In this document: in pieces, positions 7,589 to 11,751 of the stretch
Numbering within the stretch: the first letter of the stretch is position 1
How the letters are laid out: the number at the start of each line of letters is the position of its first letter
NCBI GenBank assembly: GCA_950060715.1
Contig: CATLVA010000014.1
Coordinates: forward strand, 1 to 11,751
DNA length: 11,751 bases
Origin: an uncultured Oligoflexia bacterium
Lineage (GTDB): Bacteria; Bdellovibrionota; Bacteriovoracia; Bacteriovoracales; Bacteriovoracaceae
Reading direction: 5' to 3'
Position numbers and translations under genes: made by a program
Notes under the pieces: generated by a model
Told to the model about the DNA's origin: nothing
Database searches by the model: none
Seen by the model: only the letters and a program-made list of their open reading frames with translations

Positions 7589-7773
7589 CTGAAGAAGTTT
7601 ATTTTACATGCCCTTATTGCTGGCAGACGATCTCTATCGTTATTGATCGCAAGTATCCTATGCATGAGTATATTGAAGATTGTGAAGTGTGTTGCCGGCC
7701 TATTGTATTTGACTTTGTTCCCAATGAGGAATCAGGTGATGATTTTTTTGAAGCTAAGCGTTTGGATGATTAA
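7582..7773 (+). CDS. CPXCG-motif cysteine-rich small protein
   Basis: This 63-residue protein matches the small Cys-rich CPXCG family: an early C-P-Y-C (10-13), an acidic stretch, then E-D-C-E-V-C-C-R-P-I (32-41), giving two cysteine pairs (C10/C13 and C34/C37, plus C38) that probably bind a metal. The function of the family is not known to me. The residue after the first pair is Trp instead of the usual Gly. Its ATG overlaps the 3' end of the cryptochrome gene by 7 bp, so it is probably translated from the same transcript. Its own 3' end overlaps the facing DCC gene by 20 bp. Confidence 0.85.
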   Translation: MLTEEVYFTCPYCWQTISIVIDRKYPMHEYIEDCEVCCRPIVFDFVPNEESGDDFFEAKRLDD

Positions 7774-8149
7774 TAGAACAGGCACCATCGATACAATTTC
7801 TTTTTGGAAGCTTTGGTCTGATATGTTTGGCAAATAGATTGTAGGCAATTTTCCAGCCTGGCTTTAGAAGTCCGTTATTGAATATGGGAATAAGGAATCT
7901 ATACTGAGGAAGACGCTTCCAGATTTCGATGAAAGCATCAACTCCTTTGAAGTACTGTCCTTTTTCATCTTGCACATGAAGATGGAGTTGGACCTCCTGG
8001 TCGGAGAGGTTATAGTCTTTAGCCGCAAATTTCTGATCACTTATATCAATCAATGCCAGTCTGTTATTCTTGTCTATCTTTGCGTAGTGATAGACTTCGC
8101 GATAACATAGGCGGCATTTTCCATCATAAAATATCTTGAGCTTTTCCAT
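7754..8149 (-). CDS. DCC-family thiol-disulfide oxidoreductase-like protein (DUF393/YuxK type)
   Basis: From the ATG at 8149 this is a 131-residue protein. It begins MEKLKIFYDGKCRLCYREV, the hallmark D-G-x-C-x-x-C of the DCC family with C12 and C15 as the likely redox pair. The middle (IDISDQK, KGVDAFIEIWKRLP) also fits the family. A further C119/C124 pair near the C-terminus (NCIDGACS) could add a second disulfide or metal site. DCC proteins are thought to be thioredoxin-like, but substrates are mostly unknown. An in-frame ATG at 8185 would add 12 residues not typical of the family. Neither start has a good ribosome site. A perfect TATAAT (8161-8156, minus strand) 6 bases before the 8149 ATG would allow a leaderless message (inference). 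The gene converges on the CPXCG gene with a 20-bp tail-to-tail overlap. Confidence 0.85.
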   Translation of the reverse strand: MEKLKIFYDGKCRLCYREVYHYAKIDKNNRLALIDISDQKFAAKDYNLSDQEVQLHLHVQDEKGQYFKGVDAFIEIWKRLPQYRFLIPIFNNGLLKPGWKIAYNLFAKHIRPKLPKRNCIDGACSINHPNA

Positions 8150-8196
8150 AAGGTTATTATAGCTGGGTTTAAGTATTTCAGGCATGCAACAAATAT

Positions 8197-8225
8197 TAGA
8201 CCTAAAAAATATTTAACAATATTAA
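8197..8225 (+). promoter_or_regulatory. Weak candidate promoter for the MscS-type gene
   Basis: TAGACC (8197-8202) and TATTAA (8220-8225) are separated by 17 bp, each matching 4 of 6 consensus bases, about 24 bp before the MscS start. The divergent region also holds three AATATT hexamers (8192, 8208, 8218), which are probably base composition. Confidence 0.25.
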
Positions 8226-8248
8226 GGGTTTTAAGTTAGGATTATCCT

Positions 8249-9151
8249 ATGCAAAAAATAAACTTTGAAACAACTCTAAGGCTTTTAGGCGAAAAATTAT
8301 GGGAATGGTACGAAACGATTATTGCCCATATACCCAATGTGATTTTTGCCGCCATCATCATCTTCATTTTTGGCTCACTCGCTAAAACACTGAAGAAGAC
8401 CGTTGCTAAATATTTGCCAAAAGTTTCTCAGAATAAATCTATTAACAGTCTTGCTCTCAATGTTATCTCAATTGGAACGATGCTTATAGGTGCATTTTTT
8501 GCTCTAGAAGTTGTAGGGCTAGATAAAGCTGTAACTTCAATACTCGCTGGTGCTGGAGTCGTGGGGATTGCCCTGGGTTTTGCCTTCCAAGAAATAGCTT
8601 CTAATTTTATTTCAGGTGTTCTTATTGCCTTAAGCGAACCTTATGAATTAGGCGATATTGTTGAAGTCGAAGATACACTAGGAGAAGTCACAGATATCGA
8701 ATTGCGGATTACGACCATTACAACATTTGATGGCCTTGAAGTTTTAATTCCTAACAAGGATATGTTCACTAAACCTGTAACGAATTCTACTAGAACTCCT
8801 AAAAGAAGAGTCGATATCCCAGTTGGAGTTTCCTATGGAGATAATTTACACCGCGTAGAGGAAATCACCATTGCAGCTTTGTCTAAAATGGAAAATCTTA
8901 TTCCAGGTCACCAAATAGAACTTTTCTACACTGAATTTGGAGATAGCTCGATTAATTTTACCGTTCGTTATTGGATCAAATATAATGGTGGAGTAGAATA
9001 CTTAAGAGCAAAACATGCGGGAATAAAAATGATAAAAGACGCATTTGATGCCAATGATATTACAATTCCATTCCCAATACGCACATTGGATTTTGGAATT
9101 AAAGGTGGCACGGAGCTTAAAACTCAACTATCTGCTGAAGTTGAGCATTAA
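8249..9151 (+). CDS. MscS-family small-conductance mechanosensitive channel
   Basis: This 300-residue inner-membrane protein has a short N-terminus, TM1 at ~30-48, TM2 at ~67-89 and the pore-lining TM3 at ~94-128, rich in Gly and Ala (ILAGAGVVGIALGFAFQEIA). Next comes the beta domain signature with EPYELGDIVEV (130-140) and the IPNKDMFTKPVTNSTR region (167-182). A soluble alpha/beta cage follows to the end. The length is close to E. coli MscS (286 residues), so this is the minimal type without large periplasmic extensions. It should open under membrane tension and release osmolytes on hypo-osmotic shock. TTAGGA lies 7 bases before the ATG, a good ribosome site that supports the start. It is divergent from the DCC gene and separated by 63 bp from the kinase gene that follows. 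Confidence 0.95.
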   Translation: MQKINFETTLRLLGEKLWEWYETIIAHIPNVIFAAIIIFIFGSLAKTLKKTVAKYLPKVSQNKSINSLALNVISIGTMLIGAFFALEVVGLDKAVTSILAGAGVVGIALGFAFQEIASNFISGVLIALSEPYELGDIVEVEDTLGEVTDIELRITTITTFDGLEVLIPNKDMFTKPVTNSTRTPKRRVDIPVGVSYGDNLHRVEEITIAALSKMENLIPGHQIELFYTEFGDSSINFTVRYWIKYNGGVEYLRAKHAGIKMIKDAFDANDITIPFPIRTLDFGIKGGTELKTQLSAEVEH

Positions 9152-9199
9152 TTAGTTCTTAAGTTAAATGTGAATATATTCCTAAAAATTTAAATTCAA

Positions 9200-9214
9200 G
9201 CTAGAATATCTAGC
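9200..9214. promoter_or_regulatory. Perfect palindrome abutting the ethylene-receptor-like kinase start
   Basis: GCTAGA (9200-9205) and TCTAGC (9209-9214) are perfect 6-bp arms around ATA, and the repeat ends on the base before the ATG. Embedded in it is TAGAAT (9202-9207), a 5-of-6 match to a -10 element, placed so that transcription could begin at or next to the start codon. It may be an operator, a message-end hairpin or a chance repeat. No Shine-Dalgarno sequence is visible here. Confidence 0.45.
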
Positions 9215-10717
9215 ATGAATTCAGCCAATCTTTTTATGCCTCACGGGCATTGTATTTTATGGAAACCAGGAATTCTTTTTCCTATGGTGGTAAGCGATGT
9301 GCTGATTTTCATTGCTTATTCTCTTATTCCCATCACTATTTTTTATTTTGTTAGAAATAGAACTGACTTGGATTCAAAAGCGAAAAATCTTGCTTGGCTA
9401 TTTTTTGCTTTTATTCAGCTATGTGGTTTTACCCATCTTCTTACGGCATGGAATTTTTGGCATTCCGAATACGAACTTCAAGTCGCTCTGAAAATGACAA
9501 CAGCTATGGTGAGTATTGTGACAGCTATAATATGCCTAAAGCTTCGTAAGCTTTTGGTTAAACTTCCAAGTATGAGCGCTTTCGAAAAAATTAACAACGA
9601 ATTAAAAATATTAAATGATGAGTTAGAGAGTAAGGTCATGTCCCGGACGGCTGAATTGGAATCTGCCAAAAGGTATGCTGAATCGATTGTGGCCACTATT
9701 GATGATGGTGTTGTTGAAAATTTTCCAGTGAAAAATGATGCGGGGGAAATCATTGACTTTGGTATGAAAGATCTCAACGGGAAGCCGGGTGAATACTATA
9801 GCTTGATGGGAAATGACGCTTTTAATACGCAGTCGATGTTGGAAACTTTTCCTCAAACCAAGAATAGTGGTTATTTTGATAATGTCGTCAAATGTTATCA
9901 AAGTGGTGAAAATGTATACGAAGAAAAATTTTTTGATGAAACTGTGGATCGCTATTACCGCTATACTTTAATTCCAATGAAAGAGCATGATTCCGTTTTA
10001 TCGTTTTTTAATGATATTACTGAGTCTGTGGAGCAAAGTATTGAACTGTTTAATAGTTCTAAGTTGGCAGCGCTTGGGGAAATGTCAGGCGGTTTGGCCC
10101 ACGAAATAAATACACCTCTGCAAGTTATGTCGATGCTAAGTCGAAAGCTAAAACGGGATGTGGGCGAAGAAAATAAGTCCTTAAAGACCCTAGATGATCA
10201 TATTCTTAGACTGATGGATATCACAACTAATCTAAGAAAGTTATCACGTAGTGATTCGGATAAAGTTGTCCCTATGAATTTAAAATCTATCACTAATGAC
10301 ACCTTAAAATTGATTCAAGAGAAGGTCGATAGGCATGACGTAAAAATAGAGAGAAGATTTGATGGGAGAGAGGATTTCAATGTCTATTTAAGTCCAATTT
10401 CTTTCTCTCAGATACTAATGAATTTGTTGAGTAACTCCATTTATGAGCTAAGCAAATGTGAAGAAAAAACGATCATTATTGATTTTGCTGAAAATGGAAA
10501 TAAAATTCAATTAATAGTTTCTGATACTGCAGGAAAGATAGATGAAGCAATAGCGGGTAAGATTTTTAATCCTCTGTTTACAACTAAACCTGAGGGCGAA
10601 GGAACAGGCTTAGGGTTATCGCTAAGTTTAAGGCTTGCAAAGAATATGCAGGGAAATTTGTTTTTAGATCAGTTGAACGAGAAAAAGTTTATTTTAGAGA
10701 TGAGGGCGAGTGAATGA
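9215..10717 (+). CDS. Membrane sensor histidine kinase with ethylene-receptor-like N-terminal domain
   Basis: This 500-residue protein carries three predicted membrane helices at ~22-46, ~57-79 and ~88-112. They resemble the plant ETR1 sensor: a C-x-x-W start, S-D-V-L-I-F-I-A-Y-S-L-I-P (27-39) and F-I-Q-L-C-G-F-T-H (66-74). Residues equivalent to ETR1 Asp25, Tyr32, Ile35, Pro36, Ile62, Cys65 and His69 are D28, Y35, I38, P39, I67, C70 and H74; in ETR1 the Cys and His hold Cu(I), which binds ethylene. A coiled coil (~120-155), a PAS-like domain (~155-275), a HisKA domain with H296 (GLAHEINTP) and an ATPase domain (N403/N407, GEGTGLGLS 461-469) follow. The G1 box is degenerate (DTAGKI, 437-442). 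The ATG at 9215 has no ribosome site; an in-frame ATG at 9236 would begin MPHGHC and is the alternative start. The next gene overlaps by 4 bp and is its likely partner. Confidence 0.88.
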   Translation: MNSANLFMPHGHCILWKPGILFPMVVSDVLIFIAYSLIPITIFYFVRNRTDLDSKAKNLAWLFFAFIQLCGFTHLLTAWNFWHSEYELQVALKMTTAMVSIVTAIICLKLRKLLVKLPSMSAFEKINNELKILNDELESKVMSRTAELESAKRYAESIVATIDDGVVENFPVKNDAGEIIDFGMKDLNGKPGEYYSLMGNDAFNTQSMLETFPQTKNSGYFDNVVKCYQSGENVYEEKFFDETVDRYYRYTLIPMKEHDSVLSFFNDITESVEQSIELFNSSKLAALGEMSGGLAHEINTPLQVMSMLSRKLKRDVGEENKSLKTLDDHILRLMDITTNLRKLSRSDSDKVVPMNLKSITNDTLKLIQEKVDRHDVKIERRFDGREDFNVYLSPISFSQILMNLLSNSIYELSKCEEKTIIIDFAENGNKIQLIVSDTAGKIDEAIAGKIFNPLFTTKPEGEGTGLGLSLSLRLAKNMQGNLFLDQLNEKKFILEMRASE

Positions 10718-11067
10718 AGGTTCTAGTAGTAGAAGATGAAATAGCACTTTTAGAATTGTATAAAGAGGAAATAGAGTTTGACTGCCCGAATGTTGAAGTT
10801 CTAACTGCGACTAATGGAGTCGAGGGGTTGGAGCTTTGTTCGCAAATTGCAGTCGATATGATCATAACAGATTGCAGAATGCCAGAATTAGATGGGGTGA
10901 AAATGGCGGAAAGGCTTAAAGGTTCGGGTATTCCTATATACATGCTCACGGGGCATTCCCATATGTATGAGCCCGCCTATATCAAAGAGCAGGGAGTCTT
11001 AGAAATCTTTAGCAAACCAGTAGACTTTGATGAGATTCTAAGAATCATAAAAAATAGCTCCAATTAG
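10714..11067 (+). CDS. Single-domain (CheY-like) response regulator
   Basis: This 117-residue protein is a stand-alone receiver domain: E7/D8 of the acidic pocket (VLVVEDE), phospho-acceptor D53 (IITDCRMPELDG), switch Thr T79 (MLTGHS) and K101 (FSKPVD). There is no DNA-binding or enzymatic output domain, so it should act by binding a partner or by passing phosphate on in a relay. Its ATG overlaps the kinase stop as ATGA, so the two are translationally coupled and are almost certainly a cognate pair. Its own downstream target is not visible in the window. Confidence 0.93.
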   Translation: MKVLVVEDEIALLELYKEEIEFDCPNVEVLTATNGVEGLELCSQIAVDMIITDCRMPELDGVKMAERLKGSGIPIYMLTGHSHMYEPAYIKEQGVLEIFSKPVDFDEILRIIKNSSN

Positions 11068-11069
11068 TT

Positions 11070-11097
11070 TTGCAGCTTTTTTCTAATCTGTTATGCT
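11070..11097 (+). promoter_or_regulatory. Weak candidate promoter upstream of the aminotransferase gene
   Basis: TTGCAG (11070-11075) and TATGCT (11092-11097) are separated by 16 bp and lie in the 56-bp gap after the response regulator. A T-run (11077-11082) preceded by an imperfect AGCT-AGCT pairing (11056-11059 with 11074-11077) could also give partial termination of the upstream message. Both readings are weak. Confidence 0.25.
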
Positions 11098-11123
11098 TTA
11101 ACAAATGTTACAAGTGAGGTTGT

Positions 11124-11751
11124 ATGAACGGTGTACCTTTTATTACACTAAATCGTTTTGAAAATGGATTTAAAGAAAACTTTCTTAAAGGAGTCGAAGG
11201 ACTTTTTGATAACACACAATTTGTTGGTGGCCCTTGTGTGCAAGAGCTCGAGGCAAAATTAGCAGAGAAGACTGGAGCGAAGTTTGCTATTGGTTGTGCT
11301 AACGGCACAGATGCAATCCAACTTGCTTTAAGAGCAGTAGATGTAAAAAAAGATGAGTTAGTATTAGTTCCAGATATGACTTTTTGGGCAACTTTTGAAG
11401 CCATCGTAAATGTAGGTGCTAATCCTGTAACGGTGGATGTAAGTAGAGAAACTCTTCATTGGGATTATGAGACATTTAAACAAGCAGTAGACCAGTTTAA
11501 TCCTAAAGCAGCAATTATGGTGCATTTATATGGATGGGCGAGTCCAGATACTCTCAAAATTAGAGATTACGCTAAAGAGAAGGGTGTTATTCTAATTGAG
11601 GATGGAGCGCAATGCTTTGACACAAAAATTGAGGGAAAAAGTATTCTTGGAACGGCTGAGATTTCAACAACAAGTTTCTATCCAGCAAAAGTTCTTGGAG
11701 CTTCAGGAGACGCAGGTGCAGTGTTTACTAATAATGAAACTTGGGCACAGA
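11124..11751 (+). CDS. DegT/DnrJ/EryC1/StrS-family PLP aminotransferase, N-terminal part (runs off the window)
   Basis: The frame is open from the ATG to the right edge, giving 209 residues of a protein usually about 370 long. Family marks appear in order: F-V-G-G-P-C-V-Q-E-L-E (33-43), C-A-N-G-T-D-A-I-Q-L-A-L (58-69), V-P-D-M-T-F-W-A-T (82-90), H-L-Y-G-W (134-138), I-E-D-G-A-Q (158-163, with D160 expected to contact the PLP ring nitrogen) and S-F-Y-P-A-K-V-L-G (184-192) with K189 as the expected PLP lysine. These enzymes transfer an amino group to nucleotide-linked keto-sugars for O-antigen, capsule or glycan synthesis; the exact sugar cannot be told. GTGAGG (11114-11119) just before the ATG supports the start. 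The 56-bp gap and the change in function suggest it begins a separate transcription unit. Confidence 0.93.
   Translation, partial: MNGVPFITLNRFENGFKENFLKGVEGLFDNTQFVGGPCVQELEAKLAEKTGAKFAIGCANGTDAIQLALRAVDVKKDELVLVPDMTFWATFEAIVNVGANPVTVDVSRETLHWDYETFKQAVDQFNPKAAIMVHLYGWASPDTLKIRDYAKEKGVILIEDGAQCFDTKIEGKSILGTAEISTTSFYPAKVLGASGDAGAVFTNNETWAQ

Noticed and set aside
7643..7837. 64-residue plus-strand open frame overlapping the CPXCG gene
   Set aside because: It overlaps both the CPXCG gene and the antisense of the DCC gene, with no motif. Both of those genes have recognisable cysteine signatures.
8192..8223. Three AATATT hexamers between the DCC and MscS genes
   Set aside because: Spacing is irregular (16 and 10 bp) and the region is very AT-rich, so chance explains them.
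9478..9901. Two overlapping minus-strand open frames of 99 and 92 residues
   Set aside because: They are antisense to the PAS/coiled-coil part of the sensor kinase. Their translations show no domain and they lack ribosome sites.
10689..10949. Minus-strand open frame of 86 residues over the kinase/regulator junction
   Set aside because: It is a Ser-rich antisense shadow of the receiver gene, with no ribosome site or motif.
11108..11404. Minus-strand open frame of 98 residues
   Set aside because: It is the complement of the aminotransferase, whose plus-strand translation shows the full series of family motifs.

Overview
The window is AT-rich and gene-dense. It is bacterial DNA from a probable Gram-negative. 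It holds no tRNA, rRNA, CRISPR array or complete insertion sequence that I can see. Gene content (hybrid sensor kinases, a small-conductance mechanosensitive channel, a DASH cryptochrome, a sugar aminotransferase) and a transposase-like tail at the left edge would fit Bdellovibrionota (Bdellovibrio/Bacteriovorax-like). That placement is impression-based and low confidence.

Layout. (1) Positions 1-357 (+) hold the C-terminal end of a probable transposase-like protein, followed by a GC-rich hairpin at 357-374 that sits between convergent genes. (2) Positions 4462-380 (-) hold two co-directional genes: an 834-residue GAF-GAF-PAS hybrid histidine kinase with a receiver domain, then a fused GNAT acetyltransferase/nitrilase-type amidohydrolase (YhcX-like). 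(3) Positions 4593-7773 (+) form a tight four-gene run: exported glutathione peroxidase, NAD(P)-binding Rossmann protein (TTG start inside the previous gene), compact DASH-type cryptochrome/photolyase and a small CPXCG cysteine-rich protein. A DCC-family thiol-disulfide protein faces it on the minus strand (8149-7754), with the two 3' ends overlapping by 20 bp. (4) Positions 8249-9151 (+) encode an MscS-family channel. (5) Positions 9215-11067 (+) encode a two-gene signalling unit: a membrane histidine kinase whose N-terminus is an ethylene-receptor-like domain, and a single-domain response regulator overlapping it by 4 bp. (6) From 11124 to the right edge (+) lies the N-terminal part of a DegT/DnrJ/EryC1/StrS-type aminotransferase, probably the first visible gene of a surface-polysaccharide locus.

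How the parts may work together. The run in (3), with the facing DCC gene, reads as a photo-oxidative or lipid-peroxide protection module: peroxide removal, flavin photoreceptor/repair, and redox helpers. The kinase/regulator pair in (5) is the most notable item. All seven positions I checked from the plant ETR1 copper/ethylene site (Asp, Tyr, Ile, Pro, Ile, Cys, His) are present with matching local spacing. The cell may therefore sense ethylene or a similar Cu(I) ligand and signal through a diffusible receiver. Functional links between the regions are inference from position only.
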